Shown here: in pieces, positions 1 to 9,894 of the stretch
Layout of the letters: each line of letters opens with the position of its first letter
Numbering within the stretch: the stretch's first letter is position 1
Assembly (NCBI RefSeq): GCF_001678475.1
Contig: NZ_JTJR01000047.1
Coordinates: forward strand, 1-47,501
Length of the DNA: 47,501 nucleotides
From: Gallibacterium genomosp. 3
GTDB lineage: Bacteria > Pseudomonadota > Gammaproteobacteria > Enterobacterales > Pasteurellaceae
Reading direction: 5' to 3'
Position numbers and translations under genes: made by a program
The notes under the pieces: model-generated
Told to the model about the DNA's origin: nothing
The model's input: only the letters and a program-made list of their open reading frames with translations
Database searches by the model: none

Positions 1-92
1 AACGAACAAAACAGCAACCGCAATCAACACTAGCTCAAAATCAATCTTATGGACAACCTACTACTGAGTTTGATGATGATATGCCTTTTTAA
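1..92 (+). CDS. ssb: Single-stranded DNA-binding protein, 3' end only
   Basis: Only the last 29 codons are inside the window (reading frame from position 3). They are rich in Gln, Ser, Pro and Thr and finish with TTEFDDDMPF before the TAA at 90-92. This acidic tip ending in Pro-Phe is the hallmark of bacterial and phage SSB, where it recruits repair and replication partners. It is followed by a terminator and then rdgC, and lies in the same element as the integrase, so it is most likely the element's own SSB rather than the housekeeping copy (inference). The OB fold itself is outside the window. Confidence 0.85.
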   Translation, partial: RTKQQPQSTLAQNQSYGQPTTEFDDDMPF

Positions 93-121
93 CTCGTCTA
101 ACTTCGATATTTAGACAAACC

Positions 122-145
122 GCCACCGCACAGGTGGCTTTTTTA
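122..145 (+). terminator. Rho-independent terminator after ssb
   Basis: GCCACC and GGTGGC form a 6-bp stem around a 5-nt loop and are followed by six T residues. It lies 30 nt after the ssb stop and ends just before the GGAG ribosome site of rdgC, so it also falls in the rdgC leader. Confidence 0.75.
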
Positions 146-162
146 TTTATGGAGACAACGAA

Positions 163-1068
163 ATGTTTTGGTTTAAAAATATTTTTATTTATCGTTTAAC
201 TAAAAAATTAGATTGGTCATTAGATACATTGCAAAATAATCTTACTCAATACCAATTTACACCTTGTGGCTCAGCAGACCAAAGTAAATTTGGCTGGCAA
301 TCGCCTTTATCAACCAGTGAATTATTACACTTTAGTGTTGGCGGTCAGATTTTATTAGTCGCCCATCGAGAAGAAAAAATCTTACCAACTAATGTGGTTA
401 AAGAAACATTAGAAAATCGTGTTCAAGAATTAGAAGCCGCACAACAACGCAAGCTGAAAAAAACCGAAAAACAAGCCTTAAAAGACGATGTTGTCGCCAC
501 ATTATTAATGCGTGCTTTTAGTCGTCATCAACGCACAGCACTCTGGATCGATACCACACAAGATTTAATTTATATTGATGCGGCTTCTAGTAAGCGAGCT
601 GAAGATGTCTTGGCATTATTAAGAAAATCGCTTGGTTCACTGCCAGTAATACCTTTTGCTTTTACAAAAGAATTGGCTCACACGATGACATACTGGTTAC
701 TTAATGATGAATTACCACAATGGCTAACTTGCCTTGATGATGGAAAATTTGAAGATTTAAATACAGGCTCAAGCATTCGTTGCAAAAATCAAGACCTTTA
801 CGATCGAGACATTAAAGGACACTTAATGGCAGGTAAAGTAGTAACTAATCTAGCCTTAGATTGGGAAAATCACTTGTCTTTTGTGCTTAATGAAGATGCT
901 TCTTTAAAGCGTATTAAATTTGCCGATGTTATACATGAAAGAAATGACGATATTTTGAAAGAAGATATTTCTCAACGTTTTGATGCTGACTTTGTATTAA
1001 TGACAGGTGAATTATCTGAATTAATGAAAAATCTTATTGATGAGTTTGGTGGGATAAAAGAGGATTAA
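163..1068 (+). CDS. rdgC: Recombination-associated protein RdgC
   Basis: This 301-residue protein matches the RdgC family in length and in landmark segments: MFWFKNIFIYRL at the N-terminus, an ATLLMRAFSRHQRTALWID block near residues 112-130, and a DADFVLMTGELSELM block near residue 275. RdgC forms a ring that binds duplex DNA and restrains RecA-driven strand exchange. Family copies are common both on chromosomes and in Pasteurellaceae prophages and ICEs. GGAG at 152-155 supports the ATG at 163. Its place between a terminal ssb fragment and an AlpA/integrase pair indicates that this is the element-borne copy. The gene appears intact. Confidence 0.9.
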   Translation: MFWFKNIFIYRLTKKLDWSLDTLQNNLTQYQFTPCGSADQSKFGWQSPLSTSELLHFSVGGQILLVAHREEKILPTNVVKETLENRVQELEAAQQRKLKKTEKQALKDDVVATLLMRAFSRHQRTALWIDTTQDLIYIDAASSKRAEDVLALLRKSLGSLPVIPFAFTKELAHTMTYWLLNDELPQWLTCLDDGKFEDLNTGSSIRCKNQDLYDRDIKGHLMAGKVVTNLALDWENHLSFVLNEDASLKRIKFADVIHERNDDILKEDISQRFDADFVLMTGELSELMKNLIDEFGGIKED

Positions 1069-1219
1069 TAACAATGATAAAGAATTAATTATTATCGTAT
1101 CTAGAGAAGTGGGAGACGGAGAGTATTGGTTTTCCCCAGTCAACTTTTCTGGCGTATGCACTGATGAAACAGTTGAAGTTTCACACTGGCAACCACTACC
1201 AAAACCACCGAAGGATTAA
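1064..1219 (+). pseudogene. DUF551 protein fragment lacking its N-terminus
   Basis: An open frame overlapping the rdgC stop encodes a roughly 50-residue piece ending VSHWQPLPKPPKD before the TAA at 1217-1219. The (T/S)HWxPLPxPP ending is typical of the small phage DUF551 family. The usual N-terminal WISVxDRLP block is absent, because an in-frame stop at 1055-1057 closes the frame upstream. No ATG, GTG or TTG gives a plausible full product; an ATT codon at 1064 is the only near-start. I read it as a truncated gene. Function of the family is unknown. Confidence 0.6.
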
Positions 1220-1221
1220 AT

Positions 1222-1398
1222 ATGAATGAAAATAAAATTACAGATGAAATGAGATTAGACTTTATCGAGAAAAACTGGTGTACTGTTGATGAAGGTATTA
1301 ATGAAATTAAAATAAATTTACGTATTATTGTAGGTCAAACAAATCTTCGGAAAGCAATAGATCAAGTAATGAATAATTCTGGGGATCTATATGACTAA
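1222..1398 (+). CDS. Small hypothetical phage-type protein (58 aa)
   Basis: ATG at 1222 lies just after the DUF551 fragment stop, with AAGGA at 1211-1215 as ribosome site. The 58-residue product is acidic and begins MNENKITDEMRLDFIEKN. Its second half (LRKAIDQVMNNSGDLYD) resembles the tail of many short element-borne ORFs that come in this position. There is no domain I recognise. A strong terminator follows directly after the stop, which supports it as the last gene of a small operon. Function unknown. Confidence 0.5.
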   Translation: MNENKITDEMRLDFIEKNWCTVDEGINEIKINLRIIVGQTNLRKAIDQVMNNSGDLYD

Positions 1399-1417
1399 TT
1401 ATAGATCTGACCACTAT

Positions 1418-1447
1418 AAGCCTAACCTAGCAAGTTAGGCTTTTTTA
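1418..1447 (+). terminator. Rho-independent terminator
   Basis: AAGCCTAAC and GTTAGGCTT form a 9-bp stem with a 7-nt loop, followed by a T-run. It ends the rdgC / small-ORF transcription unit. Confidence 0.85.
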
Positions 1448-1480
1448 TTTTAAATACATCAATTAAATAATGGTATTAAA

Positions 1481-1639
1481 ATGAAAATTGATAACGAAAA
1501 AATACATGAGCAAATGAAGAAAATAGTTAAACAATTAAAAAAAGATGAGTATGTGAAAAATATGATTATCAGCTATAACGATAATACATTAATCGTTTTC
1601 TTTAAAGATGAAGAAGATGAGCAGTTTGAAAATGAGTGA
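1481..1639 (+). CDS. Small hypothetical charged protein (52 aa)
   Basis: ATG at 1481 opens a 52-residue, Lys/Glu/Asp-rich product that ends in an acidic stretch (KDEEDEQFENE). It sits between two terminators, 33 nt after the first, so it would have to be a single-gene unit or be read through. No family is recognised. The ribosome site is weak, so it may be a real tiny element gene or chance coding. Composition is similar to the flanking element genes. Confidence 0.4.
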   Translation: MKIDNEKIHEQMKKIVKQLKKDEYVKNMIISYNDNTLIVFFKDEEDEQFENE

Positions 1640-1641
1640 AT

Positions 1642-1669
1642 AAAAAGCCTGAAAAAATCAGGCTTTTTT
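1642..1669 (+). terminator. Rho-independent terminator
   Basis: AAAAAGCCTGA and TCAGGCTTTTT form an 11-bp stem around A5 with a built-in T-run. It lies right after the 52-aa ORF and immediately before the alpA ribosome site. The same arrangement (hairpin, then GGAG, then ATG) is seen at ssb/rdgC. Confidence 0.8.
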
Positions 1670-1683
1670 ATGGAGATAATGCT

Positions 1684-1863
1684 ATGGAAAACAAGATCGC
1701 TTTACTCAGTAAAGAAAAAGTTATTAATATGACAACCCTAAGTTACCCGACTATTTGGCGAATGATGAAAAAAGGAGATTTTCCGAAAAGTGTTAGTGCA
1801 TCAAATCGCCGTGTAGCTTGGCTCGCTAAGGATATTGAAAAATGGATCGAAGAAAGATCTTAG
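1684..1863 (+). CDS. AlpA-type excisionase/transcriptional regulator
   Basis: The 59-residue product has the AlpA/MerR-like helix-turn-helix pattern: LLSKEKVINMTTLSYPTIWRMM followed by KGDFPKSV, then an AWLAKDIEKWIEER ending. AlpA-type proteins act on integrative elements as excisionases or activators of the neighbouring integrase. I chose ATG 1684 because GGAG sits 7 nt upstream. A longer frame from GTG 1636 would run through the terminator hairpin. The stop is 2 nt from the stop of the convergent integrase, the usual layout for such recombination modules. Confidence 0.8.
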   Translation: MENKIALLSKEKVINMTTLSYPTIWRMMKKGDFPKSVSASNRRVAWLAKDIEKWIEERS

Positions 1864-1865
1864 TA

Positions 1866-3065
1866 CTAAATCCCTTCACCTCTAATCCACTCATCAATCT
1901 TATCCGCCCACGCTTGCATCATCTCACGCCTTTGTACTTCATATTCCGCCTTGTTGTACACGGCACGAACTCCTTGCTGCTCGTGGGCAAGAGATTTTTC
2001 AATCCAATCACTATTAAATCCCATTTCGTGCAATAACGTTGAGCCAGTTCTGCGTAAATCGTGGACCGTAAAATAATCAATTAGAGGTTTTTCACGGTTT
2101 ATATATTTAATACAGTGATCAATTACTCGGTTAATAGAACTGTTCGCAATTGGTTTTCCTCTATTTGTTCTCCCTGGTAACAGATATGGAGAACCCTCAG
2201 AATAAATTTGAAAAGCAATAATTAAATCAAGCGCCTGTTCTGACAAATAAACATTGTGCGTCCGCTTTGCTTTCATTCTTTCAGCTGGGATAGTCCATAC
2301 TTTGTTTTTAAGATTAACCTCGTCCCAAGTCGCATTAATTAATTCCCCTTTTCGCACCAAAGTTAGCAAAATAAATTTTACTGCTTTGCGTAAAGCAAAA
2401 TCAGACTGCATTTCATCCAAGGCATTAAAGAATAAATGGATTTCTCTCGGAGATAACACACGCTCGCGTTTTTTAAATGTGGCAATAGATGAATTAGAAA
2501 TTTCATCGGCAGGATTAGTGTACTTATGCCCTCGAGCAATTGCATAACGATACACATTTGCGATCAAATCTCTTACAAAAATAGCTGTGGATGGCGCTCC
2601 TCTTTCTTTTATTTTTTCACAATGCCTCCGAATATCATCTGAGGTAATTTCTATCATCAATCTATTACCGAAAGTATTTTTGATATCTCGCTCATAAGTC
2701 GCAATACGTAATGCTTTTGTACTTTCTGCTAATCTAACATCTTCCAAATATCTTTCCGCAAAAGAAGAAAATCGTTCCGCGTTACGAATTTGATTTTTTG
2801 CATTACGTTTTTCAGCAGCGGGAGAAATTCCTTCGCTGACTTGTTTCCGAGCAATCATCAATAGCTCTCTAGCTTTAGATAAATTAATTCCATCAACACC
2901 ATACTTACCGATAGTCAAAGTTTCACGTCTTCCATTAATTCTATAGTCGTATCGAAAAACAATAGAGCCTGATGTTAATACCGCAACATAAAGTCCGTCA
3001 CGATCAGCAACTTTATACAATTTCTCTTTAGGCTTCAAAGACTTGATTTTTGTATCAGTAAGCAT
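1866..3065 (-). CDS. int: Tyrosine recombinase/integrase, DUF4102 type
   Basis: The 399-residue protein has the N-terminal arm-binding DUF4102 domain (about 1-85, starting MLTDTKIKSLKPKEKLYKV), a central SAM-like domain (about 95-180) and a C-terminal catalytic domain. Catalytic residues visible are R238, K267, H335 and R338 (HDLRR), H361 and the nucleophile Y370 (RAVYNK). It belongs to the P4/CP4-57 group, whose members insert at tRNA or other conserved 3' ends. The gene starts 205 bp from the 3' end of guaA and reads away from it. This geometry implies integration at guaA. AGGAG lies 6 nt before the ATG. It appears full length and intact. Confidence 0.93.
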   Translation of the reverse strand: MLTDTKIKSLKPKEKLYKVADRDGLYVAVLTSGSIVFRYDYRINGRRETLTIGKYGVDGINLSKARELLMIARKQVSEGISPAAEKRNAKNQIRNAERFSSFAERYLEDVRLAESTKALRIATYERDIKNTFGNRLMIEITSDDIRRHCEKIKERGAPSTAIFVRDLIANVYRYAIARGHKYTNPADEISNSSIATFKKRERVLSPREIHLFFNALDEMQSDFALRKAVKFILLTLVRKGELINATWDEVNLKNKVWTIPAERMKAKRTHNVYLSEQALDLIIAFQIYSEGSPYLLPGRTNRGKPIANSSINRVIDHCIKYINREKPLIDYFTVHDLRRTGSTLLHEMGFNSDWIEKSLAHEQQGVRAVYNKAEYEVQRREMMQAWADKIDEWIRGEGI

Positions 3066-3079
3066 AATATGTCTCCTAA

Positions 3080-3153
3080 TATACCGTTATTAAGTTGACG
3101 GTATTTTTGATCTTTTTTAAGAGTTACGCAATATTATACCGACATTTATACCG
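3080..3153. promoter_or_regulatory. TATACCG repeats upstream of int
   Basis: TATACCG occurs three times (3080-3086, 3135-3141, 3147-3153). An inverted ACGGTA follows the first copy, making an ACCGT/ACGGT hairpin at 3083-3103. All lie between the integrase start and guaA, where integrase arm sites, AlpA sites or int operators would be expected. The assignment is inference from position and repetition. Confidence 0.4.
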
Positions 3154-3202
3154 CAAAAAATTTGATATAACTTGAAATGCTATGAAATACATTGAAATGA
3201 TA

Positions 3203-3225
3203 AAAGCCTTGCATAACAAGGCTTT
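3203..3225 (-). terminator. Terminator downstream of guaA
   Basis: A perfect 9-bp stem (AAAGCCTTG / CAAGGCTTT) with a 5-nt loop lies 46-68 nt past the guaA stop. On the minus strand it is followed by TTTTATC. If the element inserted at the guaA 3' end, this hairpin lies inside the element and restores termination (inference). Confidence 0.65.
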
Positions 3226-3254
3226 GTATTTATTTTGAAATAAAATGATATGTT

Positions 3255-3290
3255 ATGAAATGTGAAGATTTTATTCCCACTCAATCGTTG
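3255..3290. other. Probable attachment site at the guaA 3' end
   Basis: The last codons of guaA (ATIEWE, stop at 3271-3273) face the integrase gene. Known islands use this conserved guaA end as attB. The flank holds several TGAAAT words (around 3172-3260). The exact core cannot be fixed without the other end of the element. Confidence 0.45.
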
Positions 3291-4845
3291 CTGGTGGTTT
3301 ACCAGAAATATCATAAGTCACACGAGAAATTCCATTAATCTCATTAATGATACGATTAGATACTTTACCTAACAGATCGTAAGGTAAATGTGCCCAATGT
3401 GCGGTCATAAAGTCGATAGTTTCTACTGCTCTTAATGAAACAACCCAATCATATTTACGCCCATCGCCCATAACACCCACTGATTTTACTGGTAGGAATA
3501 CTGTAAAGGCTTGGCTCACCTTATGATACCAACCTGCATTATGTAACTCTTCAATAAAAATTGCATCTGCACGACGTAACAGATCACAATATTCTTTCTT
3601 CACTTCACCAAGTACACGCACACCAAGACCTGGACCTGGGAATGGATGACGATAAAGCATATCGTAAGGTAGCCCTAAAGCTAAACCAATTTTACGGACT
3701 TCATCTTTGAATAACTCTTTTAATGGTTCTACTAAGCCAAGTTTCATATAATCTGGTAAACCGCCCACATTATGGTGAGATTTAATCACATGTGCTTTAC
3801 CTGTCTTGCTTGCTGCCGATTCAATCACATCTGGATAAATTGTCCCTTGAGCCAACCATTTCACGTTAATATGTTTATGTGACTCTTCATCAAATACATC
3901 AATGAACACTTTACCAATCACTTTTCGTTTTGCTTCGGGATCACTAACTCCTGCTAGCTCACCTAAAAAACGATCTTCTGCATTCACACGTGTGATGTTC
4001 AACCCAAATTTATTACCGAACATCTCCATTACTTGATCACCTTCGTTTAAACGCAGTAAACCATTATCCACAAACACGCAATGTAAGTTATTACCGATCG
4101 CATGTTGCAATAATAGTGCAGTAACCGATGAATCCACACCACCTGATAAGGCTAAAATGACCTCATCATTACCTACTTGTGATTTAATCCGAGCTACGGC
4201 ATCTTCAATAATATTTTCAGCTGTCCAACGTTTTTCACAACCACAAAGATTAACTACAAAATTTTCTAATAGTGCTAAGCCTTGTTTAGAATGAGTTACT
4301 TCTGGGTGGAATTGCACACCATAAAAACGGCGTTCTTCATCTGCCATTGCTGCAATCGGACAAGTTTCGGTTGCGGCAGAAATGTGGAATTGTGGCGGAA
4401 TTTGCGTTACTTTATCGCCGTGGCTCATCCATACATCAAGCAATGCATTGCCTTGTGCAGAATGTGCATCTGCTAAATTGGCAAATAATTTATCTTGTGT
4501 AACAACTTCAACTGATGCATAACCAAATTCACGTTCATTAGATGGTTCAACTAAACCACCTAATTGCATTGCCATAGTTTGCATACCATAACAAATACCA
4601 AGTACAGGTACGCCTGCTTTAAATACATATTCTGGTGCACGTGGGCTTCCTGCTTCAGTTGTACTTTCTGGACCACCTGAAAGAATGATCCCATTTGGTG
4701 CAAAATGGCGAATATCGTCTTCTGCAACGTCCCATGCCCATAATTCACAATAAACGCCAATTTCACGAATACGGCGTGCGATTAATTGGGTGTATTGTGA
4801 ACCAAAATCTAAAATTAAAATTTTATGTTGGTGAATGTTGTTCAT
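3271..4845 (-). CDS. guaA: GMP synthase (glutamine-hydrolysing)
   Basis: The 524-residue enzyme makes GMP from XMP, ATP and glutamine in the cytosol. The N-terminal class I glutamine amidotransferase domain shows the nucleophile C85 (GICYGMQ) and the H180/E182 pair (FHPE). The ATP-pyrophosphatase domain has the PP-loop SGGVDSS at 234-240. The C-terminal dimer domain carries the XMP-binding region and ends ATIEWE. Length is normal for the family. guaB lies 1.8 kb upstream on the same strand, separated by two other genes, where many gammaproteobacteria have guaB and guaA adjacent. The 3' end is the apparent integration site of the neighbouring element, and the coding end is intact. Confidence 0.98.
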   Translation of the reverse strand: MNNIHQHKILILDFGSQYTQLIARRIREIGVYCELWAWDVAEDDIRHFAPNGIILSGGPESTTEAGSPRAPEYVFKAGVPVLGICYGMQTMAMQLGGLVEPSNEREFGYASVEVVTQDKLFANLADAHSAQGNALLDVWMSHGDKVTQIPPQFHISAATETCPIAAMADEERRFYGVQFHPEVTHSKQGLALLENFVVNLCGCEKRWTAENIIEDAVARIKSQVGNDEVILALSGGVDSSVTALLLQHAIGNNLHCVFVDNGLLRLNEGDQVMEMFGNKFGLNITRVNAEDRFLGELAGVSDPEAKRKVIGKVFIDVFDEESHKHINVKWLAQGTIYPDVIESAASKTGKAHVIKSHHNVGGLPDYMKLGLVEPLKELFKDEVRKIGLALGLPYDMLYRHPFPGPGLGVRVLGEVKKEYCDLLRRADAIFIEELHNAGWYHKVSQAFTVFLPVKSVGVMGDGRKYDWVVSLRAVETIDFMTAHWAHLPYDLLGKVSNRIINEINGISRVTYDISGKPPATIEWE

Positions 4846-4895
4846 GTTATTTCTCTAGTTGATTAAAGTAATTACTGATGTACTGCTAAAATTAG

Positions 4896-5567
4896 TTACT
4901 TTTCCTGATGTAATTGACAAATTATGCCTAAAATTTCTTGCATATCTTTGCCCATATAATCTGCTAATGATTGATCAATAATCATTCGAGTTTCTTGATA
5001 GCCGATCACCGTTATTCCAGCTTCTTTGGCTGCAACCATTCCATAAAAAGAATCCTCTACTGCTACGGCATTCTCTGCTCTAACACCTAGCTGCTCCAGA
5101 GTATAACGATAAATGGTTGGATCTGGTTTACTGCGTTGGAAATTTTCTCCACTCACAATCAGCTCAAACTCTTCCTTTATTCCACAAATCGACAAAATAT
5201 TACCAATATGTGCTTTACGGGAAGAAGATGCTACTGCTAACTTAATTCCATTCTGTTTCGCAAACTGAATAATTTTATTGATGTCTTGACGGAAAATCGA
5301 TAAATAATCTAATTGACTAAATAACTGTTGTGTAAAACGCTGATATCGTTCTGTAATTTCTGCAACAGATAATGGTGAGGAACACAATTTTTTGATCATT
5401 GCAGGAATTTCTTTAACAGAAAGCCCCACTAGTTGTGAATGTTGCTCCAACGTAATCTCTTGATTATTAGTTAATAATTCCCGCATAAATTGTCTTTGTG
5501 CATCAAATTCAACATACTCGGTATCGACAATGACGCCATCCATATCAAAGATAATTGCTTGCAGCAT
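4896..5567 (-). CDS. HAD-family phosphatase, beta-phosphoglucomutase-like
   Basis: The 223-residue protein is a HAD superfamily subfamily I enzyme with an alpha-helical cap. Motif I is DMDGV (D8 nucleophile, D10 acid/base), motif II the ASSSRKAH segment near residue 114, motif III the lysine of SKPDP, and motif IV the AVEDS acidic pair. Such proteins dephosphorylate or isomerise small sugar phosphates; the substrate cannot be read from sequence. It lies 50 nt upstream of guaA on the same strand and may be cotranscribed, but this does not establish a purine-related role. It appears intact. Confidence 0.85.
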   Translation of the reverse strand: MLQAIIFDMDGVIVDTEYVEFDAQRQFMRELLTNNQEITLEQHSQLVGLSVKEIPAMIKKLCSSPLSVAEITERYQRFTQQLFSQLDYLSIFRQDINKIIQFAKQNGIKLAVASSSRKAHIGNILSICGIKEEFELIVSGENFQRSKPDPTIYRYTLEQLGVRAENAVAVEDSFYGMVAAKEAGITVIGYQETRMIIDQSLADYMGKDMQEILGIICQLHQEK

Positions 5568-5781
5568 AATTATATTCTTTCCCTTATCTGTTTTTATTGC
5601 TTTTATTTGTAACGAATTACCACCAAATATCGTGGCTTATTTATGTTTACTAGCAGCATAACCTGTATCTCATTCTAGTTCATACACAGGTATCGTTATC
5701 TATCGATCGTGAGATTAAATTCATAGCCAAATTTTCAATATCATACCTACGATATAACCAAGATAGCCAAGTCTGAGGGAT

Positions 5782-6606
5782 CTAGTTGATACCATAAAAA
5801 GCACCAGCAATCTGTCCACAAATTGCTGAAGTTGTATCTGCATCATCGCCTAAATTTGCTGCCAGTAAAATCGCATCTTTAAATGTTTCAGTATGCCAAA
5901 AAGCCCACAAAGCAGCTTCAAGGCTATTAATAACATAACCATTCCCTTGAACATCTTCGGCACTTTTTATTTGAAAACTTAAATCAATAACTCCTTGCAA
6001 CGTATCAAAACAATCAAGATCATCATCAATAGCAAATAATTCAGCTTTAGCTTTTCCTTGCAGTGCATTTTGCAACAGATACGCAAAATATTCACAACTT
6101 TGTAAACACGCTGATGAAGCATGTGTTGTTTTAGAACTTAGTTGAGCATACTTTCCTAAATCAGGGTGATTAAAATAATATAAAGCTATTGGAGCTAAAC
6201 GCATCAATGAACCATTCCCTGAATATTTAGGATTTATATTTTCACTATATGCTCGCTTGGTACGATGAAAGTTAATTAACTCTTGAACCGTATGTTTACC
6301 TATTCCAAAAGCATTACCTGTACTTGAGTTATACCCTGTACTTGCCCATAAATAGTAACGTTCTAATTGATCTATTGGATCAAACTTATCGCAATGAATA
6401 AGACTTTCTGCTAAACAGAGGGCCATTGAGGTATCATCTGTCCATTTTCCTCATTCAAGGTTAAATTTTCCACAACCAACCATATCGGTTAGTGGTGTTT
6501 TAACCCATTTTCTTGCCTTAAACTCTAAGGTTGTCCCAACAGCATCACCACAGGCTAATCCTAAAAGACAACCTTTAGCTCGTTCTAGCAAAGAAATATT
6601 ATTCAT
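5782..6606 (-). pseudogene. ADP-ribosylglycohydrolase (DraG family) interrupted by UGA
   Basis: From ATG 6604-6606 the frame reads [24 protein letters not shown], a standard DraG-family start. It meets a TGA at codon 52 (6451-6453), then continues in the same frame with GKWTDDTSMALCLAESL through to DDADTTSAICGQIAGA and the stop at 5782. The family removes ADP-ribose using a dinuclear Mg site built from the TDD motif and the C-terminal DDxDT. The stop falls four codons before TDDT. Reinitiation at ATG 6424-6426 would lose that motif. One nonsense change (for instance CGA to TGA) explains the break, so it is probably a recent pseudogene. The start is 13 nt after guaB, suggesting cotranscription. 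Confidence 0.85.
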
Positions 6607-6619
6607 TGCTTAAGCCTAA

Positions 6620-8104
<1,485 letters not shown>

Positions 8105-8288
8105 TTATGTAGTTAATAAAAAATAGATGAAAAATATTGCGGCGGCATTATACAGAGTTTTTTGCTTAATGAAAATCTATTTTAATAGAAAATACGCAAA
8201 CGATTACTTTGACAAATTTCAACATCTCTCAAACGCTATTTGCGTTATAATAAATCATTATTTTTAATCAAAAAACATGGAGTAAATT

Positions 8289-9182
8289 ATGACAGCACAA
8301 ACCGGTATTTTATTTGAAAACTGTAAAGCCGCTATCTATATCGAAGCAAAAATTGAAGATTATGCAGCTATTGCAGAGGCGTGCAAAAATGTCGTAAAAA
8401 TGACAGAAACATTACAAAAACAACATCCTGATGCACATTTACATAGTGTCATCGCTTTTGGTCATAACGCTTGGCGTAAACTTTCTAATGCGGCTGATGC
8501 ACAAGAATTAAAACCATTCACTCAATTAGGAAAAGGTAATTTAGCCGCACCAGCAACACAAAATGATTTATTAATTCATATCCTGTCACTACGTCACGAT
8601 GTTAATTTCTCTTTAGCTCAGTTAGCACTAAAAGCTTTTGGATCGGCTATCCAAGTTGTAGAAGAAAATCACGGTTTCCGCTGGGTGGAAGATCGCGATC
8701 TTACTGGTTTTATTGATGGTACTGAAAATCCTGCTGGCGATGCCTTACGCCGTCAAGTCGGTTTAGTTGCTAGTGGTATCGACCAAGACGGAAGTTACGT
8801 TCTTACTCAACGCTGGGAACATCAATTAGATAAATGGGAAAAATTAGATCAACATAAACAAGAGCAAGTCATTGGTCGTACTAAACCCGATAGCGTTGAA
8901 TTAGATGAAGTGCCTCCAACTTCTCATGTTGGTCGTGTTGATTTAAAAGAAAATGGTAAAGGCTTAAAAATTTTACGCCAAAGTTTGCCTTATGGTACAG
9001 CTAGCGGTAAACATGGGCTTTATTTCATCTCTTACTGTGGTACCTTGCACAATATTGAACAACAATTACTCAGTATGTTTGGTGAAACCGATGGCAAAAC
9101 TGACCGTTTATTAGGTTTTACCAAACCTGTAACTGGCAGTTATTATTTTGCGCCATCCCTTGAGCGTTTATTAACTTTATAA
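8289..9182 (+). CDS. yfeX: Dyp-type heme peroxidase (YfeX-like)
   Basis: The 297-residue protein is a dye-decolourising peroxidase. It shows the GxxDG signature as GFIDGTENP at 140-148 with the catalytic D143, the proximal heme ligand H213 (TSHVGR) and the distal arginine R230 (ILRQSLPYG). There is no signal peptide, so it is a cytoplasmic YfeX-type enzyme rather than a Tat-exported EfeB. The family oxidises porphyrinogens and other reductants with peroxide; a role in iron release from heme has been proposed but is debated. GGAG at 8279-8282 supports the start. It is transcribed divergently from guaB and appears to be monocistronic or paired with the next small gene. Confidence 0.93.
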   Translation: MTAQTGILFENCKAAIYIEAKIEDYAAIAEACKNVVKMTETLQKQHPDAHLHSVIAFGHNAWRKLSNAADAQELKPFTQLGKGNLAAPATQNDLLIHILSLRHDVNFSLAQLALKAFGSAIQVVEENHGFRWVEDRDLTGFIDGTENPAGDALRRQVGLVASGIDQDGSYVLTQRWEHQLDKWEKLDQHKQEQVIGRTKPDSVELDEVPPTSHVGRVDLKENGKGLKILRQSLPYGTASGKHGLYFISYCGTLHNIEQQLLSMFGETDGKTDRLLGFTKPVTGSYYFAPSLERLLTL

Positions 9183-9225
9183 CTTCAATCATCATTTCCA
9201 CTCATTACTAAAGAAGAGGTGCCAA

Positions 9226-9786
9226 ATGCTTGAGTTTTTATCTAGTCCTACTTTAGAAATTTTTGATAATGTACTTGATGTAATTGGCCCTATTCTTGGA
9301 GGTGGGGCATTATTTCTAGTACAACAAACGATTAAACATAAAGAAGATAATCAAAAATCAGCCAATGAAATTAAAGGTGAAATTTATTATTACACTAGAA
9401 TGGCTAGAATTAATATCATTACTGAAATGCGTAAAGTAAAAATTAATTCTTTGCAAGTTGATAATCATACAAAAATTTATCAAGCAATTCGTGATTATCA
9501 AGAATTAATTGAAACCACTTATATTCTGCCTTTTGTTAAAGTCTGTGTGAAATACAATACATTAAAAAAACACCGTAAAATTCACCAATATTTTATGGAA
9601 ATCATTAAACATCAAGATAATTTTAATCAGCTATTACGTCAGAAAGAAGATAGTATCAAAGCGTTTGAACAAGAATCTGTAAATGATTTCAGAAAAGAAA
9701 TGCTCTCACTTTTATTGGAAGAAGCACAATCATTATCGCAGTTATTCCAAGATGTGGAAGAATTACTATTAAAAAATGCAGCTTAA
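9226..9786 (+). CDS. Hypothetical protein with one membrane segment and coiled coil
   Basis: I do not recognise the family of this 186-residue protein. A hydrophobic stretch at about 19-35 (GPILGGGALFLVQQTI) is the only likely membrane segment. The rest is highly charged and helical, with Lys/Glu/Gln-rich heptad-like runs at about 35-60 and 130-180, suggesting a membrane-anchored coiled coil facing the cytosol. AAGAGG at 9213-9218 precedes the ATG. It is 43 nt after yfeX on the same strand and could share its transcript. Its base composition is a little more AT-rich than its neighbours. Confidence 0.65.
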   Translation: MLEFLSSPTLEIFDNVLDVIGPILGGGALFLVQQTIKHKEDNQKSANEIKGEIYYYTRMARINIITEMRKVKINSLQVDNHTKIYQAIRDYQELIETTYILPFVKVCVKYNTLKKHRKIHQYFMEIIKHQDNFNQLLRQKEDSIKAFEQESVNDFRKEMLSLLLEEAQSLSQLFQDVEELLLKNAA

Positions 9787-9894
9787 CTGATAATAAAAGT
9801 TGCCATTATTGTTGATAAAAGCCACAACTGCTGCTTATCAATACAATGTTGCCTTTCTATCTATTACATTTTTTGTTAGAATAGCCGGAATTTT

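Noticed and set aside
1636-1683. Longer start of the AlpA-like gene from GTG 1636
   Set aside because: It would translate through the terminator hairpin at 1642-1669, and a better ribosome site precedes ATG 1684.
2254-2547. Open frame of 97 codons on the plus strand inside the integrase gene
   Set aside because: It is antisense to an intact, well conserved integrase, has no ribosome site and no recognisable product.
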